DNA of 64,000 nucleotides from Actinocorallia sp039871655 (lineage in GTDB: Bacteria; Actinomycetota; Actinomycetes; Streptosporangiales; Streptosporangiaceae), in assembly GCF_039871655.1 (NCBI RefSeq), contig NZ_JBDPLZ010000001.1:682001-746000 (forward strand), given 5' to 3'. A model generated the notes under the pieces. It had not been told where the DNA came from, made no database searches, and worked only from the letters and a program-made list of their open reading frames with translations. The position numbers and the translations under genes were made by a program. How positions within the stretch are numbered: the first letter of the stretch is position 1; the number at the start of each line of letters is the position of its first letter. This document shows positions 50,961 through 59,251 of this stretch, in pieces.

Positions 50961-51206
50961 TTGCCATCCCGTTTCGCCGCACACCTTGTCGTCAAGGTCT
51001 CACCAGCCGATATGGGCGAGCGGGTCTCGCTGCGCCGCCGACTGCAGACCGGAGAGTACTCCGATGTCGTCGGCATACTCGAATCTTGGTCCGACGGCGT
51101 GCTGACGGTGCGGCGCCGCGACGACGAGCTCGTCGAGGTCCCCGAGGAGATCATCGTCGCGGGCAAGGTCGTCCCGCCCGCGCCGCCACGCCGCCGGCGC
51201 TCCTGA
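50961..51206 (+). CDS. Small SH3-like domain protein, resembling the N-terminus of Rv0428c-type GNAT proteins
   Basis: An 81-residue protein from TTG 50961 (GGGGG upstream); GTG 50907 would add 18 residues but lies in the likely promoter. VSPADMGERVSLRRRLQTGE, VVGILESWSDGVLTVRRRDD and IVAGKVVPPAPPRRRRS match the domain that precedes the acetyltransferase part of some actinobacterial GNAT proteins; that part is not present here. Divergent from fdxA. Function unknown. Confidence 0.6.
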   Translation: MPSRFAAHLVVKVSPADMGERVSLRRRLQTGEYSDVVGILESWSDGVLTVRRRDDELVEVPEEIIVAGKVVPPAPPRRRRS

Positions 51207-51215
51207 AAGTGTCCC

Positions 51216-52094
51216 TCAGTCCTCCCGGTGCCGGGGGAAGTCCGGCACGACGTCCGGCAGGTCGCGGGAGACCTTCATCGGGAAGACCGGCGGGCGTTTG
51301 TTCAGGAACGACTCGATGCCCTCGGCCACGTCGGGCGCGGCGCCCAGCACGGTCATCAGCCGGGAGTCGTTGGCGTGCGCCTGCCACGGCGTCTCGGCCG
51401 ACAGGCCCGCGTACATGAGGCGGCGGATCGAGGCGACCGCGACGGCCGAGGTGTTGTCGACGACCTCGCGGGCCAACGCGTAGGCGGCCGGCAGCAGCTC
51501 CTCGTGCGGCACCACCTTGGAGACCAGCCGCCCCTCGAGCGCCTCGGACGCGGGGAAGACCCGGCCGGTCATCGCCCATTCCATCGCCTGGGAGATCCCC
51601 ACGATGCGCGGCAGGTACCAGGAGGAGGCGGCCTCGGTGACGATGCCGCGGCGGGCGAAGACGAACCCGAACCTCGCCTTCTCCGAGGCGATCCGCACGT
51701 CCATCGGCAGGGTCATGGTCGCCCCGACGCCGACGGCCGCACCGTTGATCGCGCCGATGACGGGCTTGAGGCAGCGGGCGGTGCGCAGCGCGACGGTGCC
51801 GCCGCCGTCGCGGGGCGTGCCGTCCTGGAGGCGGTCGTCCCCGCCGAACATCTCCGGGGCCTGGTCGTAGTCGAAGGTCCCCGCCCCGGCCGAGAGGTCG
51901 GCTCCGGCGCAGAACGCCCGGCCCGCGCCGGTGACGACCACGACCCGCACCTCGTCGTCGGCGTCGATCCGGTCGAACGCGTCCAGCGTCTCCAGCCGCA
52001 TCCGGTTGGTGTAGGCGTTCAGCTGGTCGGGCCGGTTCAACGTGATCGTGGCGATGCCGTCCTCGACCTGGTAGCCGATCTCCTGGTACTCCAT
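51216..52094 (-). CDS. Enoyl-CoA hydratase/isomerase family protein
   Basis: A 292-residue crotonase: AFCAGADLSAGAGTF (oxyanion-hole block), INGAAVGVGATMTLPMDVRI, and the catalytic region RRGIVTEAASSWYLPRIVG. The glutamate in GIVTEAAS is in the place of one acid residue. ATG 52094 has GAGG 7 bases upstream. It would hydrate enoyl-CoA in fatty acid breakdown; it stands alone between two plus-strand genes. Confidence 0.9.
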   Translation of the reverse strand: MEYQEIGYQVEDGIATITLNRPDQLNAYTNRMRLETLDAFDRIDADDEVRVVVVTGAGRAFCAGADLSAGAGTFDYDQAPEMFGGDDRLQDGTPRDGGGTVALRTARCLKPVIGAINGAAVGVGATMTLPMDVRIASEKARFGFVFARRGIVTEAASSWYLPRIVGISQAMEWAMTGRVFPASEALEGRLVSKVVPHEELLPAAYALAREVVDNTSAVAVASIRRLMYAGLSAETPWQAHANDSRLMTVLGAAPDVAEGIESFLNKRPPVFPMKVSRDLPDVVPDFPRHRED

Positions 52095-52232
52095 GGTCCA
52101 CCTCTTCCGGCTCGACGTCGGGGGCGAGTCTAAGAGATCACCCCTCCGGCGCCCCCGGAGGCCCTGGCGCCGCCGATTCCAGCGGGCACGTCCCTCCACG
52201 CACGTGGACTTTCGTCAGCTATCTTCACTTCT

Positions 52233-53036
52233 ATGAACTGGTCCGTGGCGACGTACGACTCCGCCTTCGGATACGTCTCCGCGCACGGCGCGCCACTGAT
52301 CGACCTGCTGGACCCCCAGCCCGGCGAGAAGGTCATCGACCTGGGCTGCGGCGCGGGCCTGCTCACCGCCGAACTGCACGCGCGCGGCGCGCGCCCGCTG
52401 GGCATCGACGGCAACCCCCACCTCATCGCCCAGGCCACGTCCCAGTTCCCCGAACTGTCCTTCGCCGTCGGCGACGCCCACGACTTCACCGTCTCCGACG
52501 CCTACGACGCGGTGATCTCCATGTCGGCGCTGCACTGGATGGCCCGCGACCCCGACGCGGTGATCGCGCACGTGTACTCGGCGCTGCGGCCCGGAGGGCG
52601 GTTCGTCGCCGAGATGGGCGGGGCCGGCAACTGCGCCGAGCTGATCGCCGCGATGCAGACGGCCTGGCGGGAGTTCGGGCTGACCGAGCCGGAACTGCCG
52701 TGGTTCTTCCCCACCCCGGCCGGCTACGCCACCCGGCTGGAGGAGGCTGGCTTCACCGTCCGGCTGCTGGAGTACTTCGACCGCCCCACCCGGATGACCG
52801 AAGGGCCCGACGGCGCCGCCGACTGGGTGCGGGTGTTCGCCGCCGAGCCGCTGCGGGACGTGCCGCCGCCGCTCATCCAGCCGCTGCTGGAGCGGGTGAA
52901 CGAGCTGGCGGCTCCGGCGCTGCGCCGGGAGTCCGGCTGGGTCGCCGACTACGTCCGGCTGCGGTTCGCCGCCGTCCGCAAGGCCGACAGCGCCCCGCCC
53001 CCCGGCTTCGACGCCTTCCCGACCGGCCCCTTCTAA
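52233..53036 (+). CDS. SAM-dependent methyltransferase
   Basis: A 267-residue class I methyltransferase. Motif I is VIDLGCGAGLLTAELHARGA, motif II acidic LGIDGNPHLIAQA, then AVGDAHDF and SALHWMARDPDAVIAHV. It resembles trans-aconitate methyltransferase-like enzymes; the substrate cannot be told. The 3' end overlaps the convergent gene at 53033 by 4 bases. Confidence 0.88.
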   Translation: MNWSVATYDSAFGYVSAHGAPLIDLLDPQPGEKVIDLGCGAGLLTAELHARGARPLGIDGNPHLIAQATSQFPELSFAVGDAHDFTVSDAYDAVISMSALHWMARDPDAVIAHVYSALRPGGRFVAEMGGAGNCAELIAAMQTAWREFGLTEPELPWFFPTPAGYATRLEEAGFTVRLLEYFDRPTRMTEGPDGAADWVRVFAAEPLRDVPPPLIQPLLERVNELAAPALRRESGWVADYVRLRFAAVRKADSAPPPGFDAFPTGPF

Positions 53037-53674
53037 CGGGTCCCGATGGCCGCGGGCAGCTCCAGCGCCAGGATCTGGTCGAGCTGCAGGACGGTCTCCA
53101 GGCGCGAGCCCGGGGCGACCTCCTCGTCGTCCACGAGCCGCTCCAGGACGGCCAGGGCCCGCGGGACGTCCAGGTCGTCGCAGAGGGCCTCCAGGGTCTC
53201 CTCGGCGTAGGGGCCGTGGATCGGCCGGGACGGCAGGGTCGCCCACTGGGCCAGCCGGCCGCGCCAGCGCTCCAGATCGGCCGCGGCCTCGCTGACCGCT
53301 TCCGGCCCGAGGTCCGCTTCCTGGCGGTAACGGTGGCGCAGCAGGGCGAGCCGAAACGCCGCGGGTTCGGCGCCCTCATGCCCGGACGACTTCCATTCCG
53401 CCACCCCGACGGCGGCCCCGGAGGTGAGGTTTCCCACACCCACCGCCCCTGGAAGGGGCTCTCCGGCCTCCAGCGGGGGGATGTTCAGCCATCCGTGATC
53501 GGCCGTGTGAGCTGCGGTGGTGAGGACACGGCGGCGCAGCCTGAGCCCCACTCTGCGGAGCACGTCCGCGGTGAGACAGACGCGCAGGTCATCCGGCTGG
53601 TGGACGTAGAGTCTCAGAGGCCCGGGCCGGACTCCGACGACCTGTCCGGTCCGGGCCTCCATAAGGCGCAACAT
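53033..53674 (-). CDS. Shortened cysteinyl-tRNA synthetase/MshC-like protein
   Basis: A 213-residue protein. The N-terminus GPLRLYVHQPDDLRVCLTAD, VLRRVGLRLRRRVLTTA resembles the beginning of CysS (PVRMYVCGPTVYD.. DVLRRYL), but the HIGH motif and zinc cysteines are missing. After a short link (VGVAEWKSSGHEGAEPAAFRL) come LLRHRYRQ and the helical DALR region (DLERWRGRLAQWATLPSR, ETLEALCDDLDVPRALAVLE). It keeps both ends of a CysS/MshC-type enzyme without the catalytic core, so it probably does not activate cysteine. Confidence 0.65.
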   Translation of the reverse strand: MLRLMEARTGQVVGVRPGPLRLYVHQPDDLRVCLTADVLRRVGLRLRRRVLTTAAHTADHGWLNIPPLEAGEPLPGAVGVGNLTSGAAVGVAEWKSSGHEGAEPAAFRLALLRHRYRQEADLGPEAVSEAAADLERWRGRLAQWATLPSRPIHGPYAEETLEALCDDLDVPRALAVLERLVDDEEVAPGSRLETVLQLDQILALELPAAIGTR

Positions 53675-53795
53675 GCCTCCAGCCTAGGCACCCGCCTCAG
53701 ACGCCCCGGGCTCCCCGCCGGTTCGCGTGAGTCTCGCCACGAACGCTGGCCGCCCGGTCATTTCGTCTTAACACGTTGGTAGCCTCCGGCTTCTG

Positions 53796-54938
53796 ATGAT
53801 GAAGACAGCACCCGGCTTCGGTGCGGCACCGGCCGCCGTGCCGATCACAGCCGAGAGCCAACCGGATCTGTGGCTGCTGGTCGCCGACACCGCGGCCCGG
53901 CTCGGCGTGCCGGCTCCCGCCGAGATCGACCTGTATCCGGTGCCGGAGGTCGTCGCCCTGCCCGGCAGGCTGCTGCTCGGGCTCCCCTACGTCCTGGACC
54001 TGCCCGCCGACGAACTGGCGGCGGTCGTCGCCCACGAACTGGTGCACCTGCACGCGGCCTCGCGGCTGGTGCCCGCCGGAGGGACCGGCGCCGAGGCCAC
54101 CGCCGACGCGCTCGTCGCGCAGGTCGTCTCACCCGAATCGGTCGCCGCCGCGCTGGTGCACGCCTCCTATCTCTCCCTGAACTTCGAGCGTTTCGTGCTG
54201 CAGTACGTCGGGCCGCTGGCCGCCGCCGGCTGGTACCCGGTGGACTTCTGGGCGGCCTGGCGCTGGCGGCTCGGCCAGGAGCGCGAGAGGTTCGAGCTCC
54301 CCGAGCTCGCCGGACGGGTCACGGCCCTGCTCGGCACCCCCCGCGTCCCGGCCTCGGCGCCGGGCGTCCGTCCGGTGCCGCTGCGGCCCCTGCCCGTCGA
54401 GGTGGAGGCGGGGTTCGCCAAACTGCTGGCCGAGCGGCTCGGCAGCGCCGCGCCCGGGCCGGTCACTCCCCCTCCGCTGCCGCCCGCGCCCTGCCCCACG
54501 TCGGCCAGGTTCGGCAAGCGGGCCCCTGCCGGGTCGGAGCCCGCGGGTCTGCGCGCGGTGACCTTCGACGCGGTCGACACCGCGGTGTGGGAGGACGCCG
54601 CCACCCAGTGCGCGGTCCTGGTCCGCGGGGTCGTCGCCGAGATGCTCGGCCACCCCGTGGTGCTCGCCCGGGACGTGCTCGAACTCGTTCGGCAAGGGCG
54701 GGCCGCGGCGATCCTGGGAGCGTGCGGCGGGCAGTCGCCCGAGTTGTTCCCGATCAGCCGGATCCTGGTCCCGCTGGTCAGCGACGTCCTGCGCCGCCGG
54801 GGGTACCGGCCCGAGCACGTGCTGCGCCAGCACGTGCTGGTCGGTCCGGACTTCGACCGGATCGACCTGGACGAGCTGATCGACCCGCTGGAACGCGGAG
54901 CCGAACCGGACCGGCGACTGCTGGCCCTGCTCGGCTGA
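53796..54938 (+). CDS. M48-like metallopeptidase without membrane anchor
   Basis: A 380-residue protein. HELVH at 80-84 with EATAD at 100-104 forms a gluzincin zinc site, preceded by VVALPGRLLLGLPYVLDLPA, as in M48 peptidases. No signal peptide and no clear membrane helix, unlike HtpX/Oma1; so cytoplasmic. The second half (260-380) is of unknown fold (VFDAVDTAVWEDAATQCAVL-like region, RQHVLVGPDFDRIDLDEL). Starts at ATG 53796 (or 53799). Followed by a strong terminator. Confidence 0.72.
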   Translation: MMKTAPGFGAAPAAVPITAESQPDLWLLVADTAARLGVPAPAEIDLYPVPEVVALPGRLLLGLPYVLDLPADELAAVVAHELVHLHAASRLVPAGGTGAEATADALVAQVVSPESVAAALVHASYLSLNFERFVLQYVGPLAAAGWYPVDFWAAWRWRLGQERERFELPELAGRVTALLGTPRVPASAPGVRPVPLRPLPVEVEAGFAKLLAERLGSAAPGPVTPPPLPPAPCPTSARFGKRAPAGSEPAGLRAVTFDAVDTAVWEDAATQCAVLVRGVVAEMLGHPVVLARDVLELVRQGRAAAILGACGGQSPELFPISRILVPLVSDVLRRRGYRPEHVLRQHVLVGPDFDRIDLDELIDPLERGAEPDRRLLALLG

Positions 54939-54948
54939 CCGGAATCTT

Positions 54949-54989
54949 CCAGAGGTGCTTCGGCCAAGACTTGGTCGAAGCACCTCTGG
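54949..54989 (+). terminator. Long two-part terminator hairpin
   Basis: CCAGAGGTGCTTCG and CGAAGCACCTCTGG pair, with an inner stem CCAAG-a-CTTGG, giving 19 paired bases. It lies 10 bases past the stop of the M48-like gene. Confidence 0.88.
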
Positions 54990-55020
54990 GCCGCCCGGGG
55001 CGCTTCTAAGCTCCCGGCCC

Positions 55021-55545
55021 ATGCGCCCCGCCCTGGCCTGTGCCCTGGTCCTCCCGTTGGCCGCCTGCGCCTCCCACGCCTCCGGCGGCGGGTACGCGCC
55101 TTCGGGGACGGCTCCGCCCGCGCCTCCCCCGCCGCGGTCGGCCGGGCCGCCGCCCCTGGCCGTCCTGGACGCCTACCGGGAGTTCCACCGGGTCCTGGAG
55201 TCCTCGCTGGCCACCAACACGGCCTCCCGGATACCGGAGGTCACCGCCGAGCCCTTCGCCTCCCGGCTCACCGGCCTGGTCGAGGAGCAGCACCGCCGGT
55301 CGGTGGTGCGGCGCACCCATCTGGCGCTCAACCCGCGGCTCGCGTGGATCGGGAACCGGACGGCGCTCGTGCTGGACTGCGTCAGCTCCCCCGGTCTGGC
55401 CGTCTTCGACGCCTCGACCGGGCGGCGGCTCGGGCCCCGTCCGGTGGCCGAGCAGAAACTGGTGGAGATCCGGCTCAAGCTGGAGGACTCCTGGCTGGGA
55501 CAGCACTGGAAGGTCGCGCGGATCAGCGAGGTGCGGGCATGCTGA
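55021..55545 (+). CDS. Lipoprotein (module 1)
   Basis: A 174-residue lipoprotein from ATG 55021. Signal MRPALACALVLPLAAC with lipobox LAAC (C16 by this count), then a Ser/Gly/Pro-rich linker and a domain beginning AVLDAYREFHRVLESSLATN, and ending LEDSWLGQHWKVARISEVRAC. It is homologous in plan to the lipoprotein at 59252 (VLERYRAYQRAYEKAYATGD...). It overlaps the next gene by 7 bases. Located on the outer face of the cell membrane. Confidence 0.78.
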   Translation: MRPALACALVLPLAACASHASGGGYAPSGTAPPAPPPPRSAGPPPLAVLDAYREFHRVLESSLATNTASRIPEVTAEPFASRLTGLVEEQHRRSVVRRTHLALNPRLAWIGNRTALVLDCVSSPGLAVFDASTGRRLGPRPVAEQKLVEIRLKLEDSWLGQHWKVARISEVRAC

Positions 55546-56210
55546 CCTCCTTGATCCTGGGCCCGGTGCTGTTCGCCCCGCCCGAGCCTCAGCCTGTGGA
55601 GCCCCGGTGCGAGATCGCCGCGACCGTCACCTGCCTCCAGACGCTCTCCGGCGGGCGTCCGGCGCAGTCGCGGTACCCGCGGCAGGCCGACTCCTACGTG
55701 CTGGTCCGCTGCCCGGAGGAGTCGCGGTTCTGCGTCACGACGTTGATCGCGGCGCCGAAGGTGAGCACGGCGGAGGTCGCCCGGATGGCGCAGGCGCGGC
55801 TGGAGATGCCGCTTCCGGTGCCGCGCACCCGGCCGTCGCCCACGAGTTATGTCGGGCTGCGGACCTTCCTGTGGCTGGAACCGGACCTGTGGAAGGTCTA
55901 CCAGGCGAAGGCCGATGCGGCCGGGCAGCGGGTCGTGCTGACCGGGCGCCCGTTGCGGGTCCGCTGGGACCTGGGGGACGGCCAGGAGGTCTGTGTGGGG
56001 TCCAGCGGCCCCGACGGCCCCTGCTCCCACGTCTGGACGCGGTCCTCGCCCGAGCCCTACACCGTCACCGCGACCGTCGAGTACGAGGTGTCCTGGAAGT
56101 GCGAGGGCGACTGCGACGCGCCTTCCGGGACGCTGCCTGTCCTGGAGGTCTCCGGGCACACCCGGGTGATCGTCCGGGAGATCCAGACCAGCGTGCATGC
56201 CCCCGGGTAA
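55539..56210 (+). CDS. Secreted/surface protein (module 1)
   Basis: A 223-residue protein with ATG 55539 inside the lipoprotein's last codons. A short hydrophobic start (MLTSLILGPVLFAPPEPQ) may act as signal. The C-terminal half, RVRWDLGDGQEVCVGSSGPD, CSHVWTRSS, ATVEYEVSWKCEGDCD and REIQTSV, aligns with that of the protein at 59833-60636 (YVLWDLVEDELICEGPGRPN, CDYYFKTSSA, WNITWTCAGTCPD, DEIQT), with conserved cysteines. Function unknown. Confidence 0.72.
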   Translation: MLTSLILGPVLFAPPEPQPVEPRCEIAATVTCLQTLSGGRPAQSRYPRQADSYVLVRCPEESRFCVTTLIAAPKVSTAEVARMAQARLEMPLPVPRTRPSPTSYVGLRTFLWLEPDLWKVYQAKADAAGQRVVLTGRPLRVRWDLGDGQEVCVGSSGPDGPCSHVWTRSSPEPYTVTATVEYEVSWKCEGDCDAPSGTLPVLEVSGHTRVIVREIQTSVHAPG

Positions 56211-56292
56211 GGATCGGTAAATTTCGCCCGCCCCTCTTGGCAACCACCCGTAGGCGAGTGACTCTGAATAGTCACGGGGGAAGGGGGCTTCC

Positions 56293-56643
56293 ATGGACTA
56301 TGCGGCGGAAGTAGCCGACTACGGACGTTATGTACTGATCAACGTTCACGGGGAGCTGGACGTCGTCTCCGAGCCCAGGTTCCGCGAAGCGCTGCTGGAG
56401 TCCATCGGCTTCGGTGACCGCGCCCTGATCGTCAACCTGCGTGATGTGCGCTTCTGCGCGGCGGCGGGCCTCAACAGCATCGTCACCACGCAGAAGATGA
56501 CCCGGGGGCTCGGCCCTGGGGTGGCGGTGGCCGGTGCCATCCCCCGGGTGCGCAAGGCCTTCGAGATCACCCGTCTGGACCGGGTGATCCCCCTGTACGA
56601 CACCGTTCCGGAAGCCGTACGGGCCCTGTTGGACTCCGCCTGA
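56293..56643 (+). CDS. STAS-domain protein lacking the phosphorylatable Ser
   Basis: A 116-residue STAS protein (INVHGELDVVSEPRFREALL, ALIVNLRDVRFCAAAGLNSI). In anti-sigma factor antagonists the loop is DSSGL with the phospho-Ser; here it is AAAGL (A56-A58), so control by an anti-sigma kinase cannot take the usual form. ATG 56293 with GGGG upstream. No anti-sigma factor gene is adjacent. Confidence 0.85.
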   Translation: MDYAAEVADYGRYVLINVHGELDVVSEPRFREALLESIGFGDRALIVNLRDVRFCAAAGLNSIVTTQKMTRGLGPGVAVAGAIPRVRKAFEITRLDRVIPLYDTVPEAVRALLDSA

Positions 56644-56656
56644 TCGGGCGGACGCC

Positions 56657-56872
56657 TCAGGAGGACGCTTTGGCGCGCCGGGCTCCGCCTCGGCCGCGCA
56701 GGGCGACTCCGTGGTCCACCAGGAGCCGGTGCACGGCACCGTAGGAGCGTCCCGTCTCCGCCGCGAGCTGCCTGATGCTCCGGCCCGACTGGTAGGCCTC
56801 CGCCAGGTCCTTCGCCAGCTGCTCGCGCCGAGCACCGGTCAGACGTTCACCCTTTTTCACCGCTTCGGTCAT
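56657..56872 (-). CDS. Small HTH protein (71 aa)
   Basis: A 71-residue protein from ATG 56872 (GGAGG 7 bases upstream). TGARREQLAKDLAEAYQSGR, SIRQLAAETGRSYGAVHRLL is one HTH with resolvase/homeodomain-like features, followed by a basic tail GRGGARRAKASS. Such small HTH proteins are widely kept in actinomycetes, and are probably DNA-binding. Convergent with the STAS gene. Confidence 0.78.
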   Translation of the reverse strand: MTEAVKKGERLTGARREQLAKDLAEAYQSGRSIRQLAAETGRSYGAVHRLLVDHGVALRGRGGARRAKASS

Positions 56873-57009
56873 CCGACGCCTCCTCATCTGGTGAATCGCT
56901 CGTGTAGATCACAGTAACTCGCGAAGATCGCAGATTCTATGGCTATGGGCGAGTCATCCGTCACTGACCGAAATCATGACCTTAACGAGAGGATGGCAAA
57001 CTGCCCGAC

Positions 57010-57966
57010 ATGAAAGTCAGAATCGCGATCGCCCCGGAGGCTGCGATCGAGGGGGTGGGACGCCCCACCGACGTGTCCGTGGGCCCCCTGCGGGAGCGGG
57101 TGGCGCGGGCCGTCGAACGCGGCGGCGGCGAGGTCGTCCCCCTCCCGGAGGCCGACGCGCTGGTGTGGCTGCTCCCCGGCGGCCCCGAGCCTCTGATGGA
57201 GGTCCTGGACGCCCACCCGCGCCTGCGCTGGGTGCAGCTCCCCTGGGCCGGGGTGGAGCACTTCACCGAGGTCCTCTCCCGCCCCCAGGCCTTCACCTGC
57301 GCCAAGGGCTCCTACGCCAAGCAGGTCGGCGAACACGCCCTCATGCTCGCCCTGGCCTGCCTGCGCGACCTCGTCCGGCACGCGCGGGCCCCGCACTGGA
57401 ACCCGATCGACCCGCGCTCCCTGGGCGGGCTGAACGTGACCATCCTCGGCGGCGGCGGCATCGCCACCGAACTCGTCCGGCTCCTCCAGCCGTTCGGCTG
57501 CCGCGTGCGGGTGCTCCGGCGCAGCGCCACCCCGCTGGAGGGCGCCGACGAGACCCTGCCCGTCTCCGAGCTGCACGCCGTCCTGCCGTCCACGGACGTG
57601 CTCGTCGTGGCGCTGGCGCTGACCCCCGAGACCCGGCACATCGTGGGGGCGCCCGAGTTCGCGCTGCTGCCGCCCGGAGCCGTCCTGGTGAACGTGGCGC
57701 GCGGCCCGCACGTCGACACCGAGGCGCTGCTCAAGGCCCTGGACGCCGGACGGCTCACCGCGGCCGGACTGGACGTGACGGACCCCGAGCCGCTACCCGA
57801 CGATCACCCCCTGTGGGGTCACGACCAGGTATTGATCACTTCTCATTGTGCTGATTCGTCGGAATACGTGGCGACGATGCTGTGCGAGCGGGTGGCGGAG
57901 AACGTCCGTCTGTTCGCCGCCGGAGAGCCTCTCGTCGGGCTCGTCGACCCGGCCGCCGGCTACTGA
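57010..57966 (+). CDS. D-isomer-specific 2-hydroxyacid dehydrogenase family protein
   Basis: A 318-residue NAD(P)-dependent dehydrogenase. NVTILGGGGIATELVRLLQP is the nucleotide-binding fold; NVARGPHVDTEAL holds the catalytic Arg, DVTDPEPLPDDHPLW the Glu, and ITSHCAD the His. The N-terminal part is short, as in the glyoxylate/hydroxypyruvate reductase A-like group. ATG 57010. Substrate unknown. Confidence 0.88.
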   Translation: MKVRIAIAPEAAIEGVGRPTDVSVGPLRERVARAVERGGGEVVPLPEADALVWLLPGGPEPLMEVLDAHPRLRWVQLPWAGVEHFTEVLSRPQAFTCAKGSYAKQVGEHALMLALACLRDLVRHARAPHWNPIDPRSLGGLNVTILGGGGIATELVRLLQPFGCRVRVLRRSATPLEGADETLPVSELHAVLPSTDVLVVALALTPETRHIVGAPEFALLPPGAVLVNVARGPHVDTEALLKALDAGRLTAAGLDVTDPEPLPDDHPLWGHDQVLITSHCADSSEYVATMLCERVAENVRLFAAGEPLVGLVDPAAGY

Positions 57967-57978
57967 GGGCCCGCCCGC

Positions 57979-58008
57979 GGCCCGGCCCCCCGCTCGCGGA
58001 GCCGGGCC
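57979..58008. terminator. Hairpin between convergent genes
   Basis: GGCCCGGC, 14-base loop, GCCGGGCC, between the stops at 57966 (plus) and 58019 (minus). Likely bidirectional. Confidence 0.5.
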
Positions 58009-58018
58009 CGCCCCGCTT

Positions 58019-58372
58019 CTACGCGGCGGCGACGGCCTCGTCGACCGTGTCGTGCAGCCGGAGCGGCTGGTCCAGCCTCGTCGTGTGCAGCACCTGGGAG
58101 ATGCTCGCGTTCGCCTCGGCCAGCGCGAAGGAGCCCTCGTGGTAGCGCAACCGCTGCCAGATGCCCACCAGCACCGCCAGACCCGTGCTGTCCAGGAAGG
58201 ACACGTCCGACAGGTCTACTACGAGCCTGCGCATGCCTCCTTCGAGGAGTTCCAGCAGGAACTCCCGCAGCGCCGGCGCGGTGAACACGTCCACCTCACC
58301 GCCGGGCCGCACCACCGTGACCTCCCCTTCGACCCGGTGCCGCAGCCGCAACCGCTCCTCGGCTCCCACCAT
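58019..58372 (-). CDS. STAS-domain anti-sigma factor antagonist
   Basis: A 117-residue STAS protein with the standard SFLDSTGLAVLVGIWQRL loop; S62 is the phospho-acceptor. Starts at ATG 58372. It would be phosphorylated by an RsbW-like kinase in a partner-switch; no kinase gene of this type is in the window. Confidence 0.9.
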   Translation of the reverse strand: MVGAEERLRLRHRVEGEVTVVRPGGEVDVFTAPALREFLLELLEGGMRRLVVDLSDVSFLDSTGLAVLVGIWQRLRYHEGSFALAEANASISQVLHTTRLDQPLRLHDTVDEAVAAA

Positions 58373-58440
58373 CGTTCACCTCCACGCCTTCAGGGGGCAT
58401 GACCACCGTTCGGTAAGTCTGTGCTTGCGGCCCCACGGTC

Positions 58441-58974
58441 TCACGTTCCCGGCTGGTACGGCAGCGGGGGTGCCTGCGGGCCGTCGGCGGGCGGCGGGCT
58501 CCCTGCGCCCGGCTGCCCCGGCGTCGCGAACGGCAGTTGCGGGTAGGGGACGGGCGGCGGCTTGGGCATCGCCCGCCAGCGCGACGGCGGCGCCGACGCG
58601 ACCAGCAGGGCGCACCCCAGCACCAGGAGCATCCCGGTGCTCTCCAGGGCCAGAAGCCCGAATCTCATCCCCTCCGGCAGCACGTCCGTCACATAGCCGG
58701 ACACCACATACGGGTCGAACGTCCAGACCACGCCGTAGGCGAAGAGCACCAGCCCCGGGAACAGCGAGGCCAGCGGCGAGAGGCGCGATCCGCAGAGGAG
58801 CCCCAGGAGCGCTCCCCCCGCCCCCACGGCCACGAACGCGAGCGGTGATGTCTCCCCCATTTCGCGGTAGACCTGGGCGAACTCCACGATTCCGTAGCAG
58901 AGCAGCGCCACCAGAGCCGGCAACGCCAGCACCCCGACCCCGAACCCCAGGACATGCCTAGCCGCGTTGTTCAT
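58441..58974 (-). CDS. Membrane protein with four TM segments and Pro-rich tail
   Basis: A 177-residue protein from ATG 58974 (GGAGAGGA upstream). Four hydrophobic segments (about 8-28, 45-62, 66-85, 105-128), then a Pro-rich C-terminal tail (PKPPPVPYPQLPFATPGQPG). No family recognised. It diverges from the lipoprotein gene at 59252 over a 277-bp gap with no other gene in it. Confidence 0.65.
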   Translation of the reverse strand: MNNAARHVLGFGVGVLALPALVALLCYGIVEFAQVYREMGETSPLAFVAVGAGGALLGLLCGSRLSPLASLFPGLVLFAYGVVWTFDPYVVSGYVTDVLPEGMRFGLLALESTGMLLVLGCALLVASAPPSRWRAMPKPPPVPYPQLPFATPGQPGAGSPPPADGPQAPPLPYQPGT

Positions 58975-59251
58975 CTCGTCCTCTCCTCCCGATCGCAGAG
59001 AGTCTCCACCACTCTTCTCCGCTCGACAACGTTTCAGGGGGCCCGAGCGGACGTTCCTGACAAACAATCACGGTCGTGATGCATACCCTTAGAAGGGATG
59101 CCCAAAATTTCAACTTCTTGGTGCGTACCGCCCCAGCTGCTGATTCCGGTGAAACGTCGATAACTCTTGCGGTACAGGGGTTACAAGTGATCTGACGCCT
59201 CTGTAGGCTCCCGTCGTGCAATAGCCCGCGACGCCGGATTGAGCGGACACC

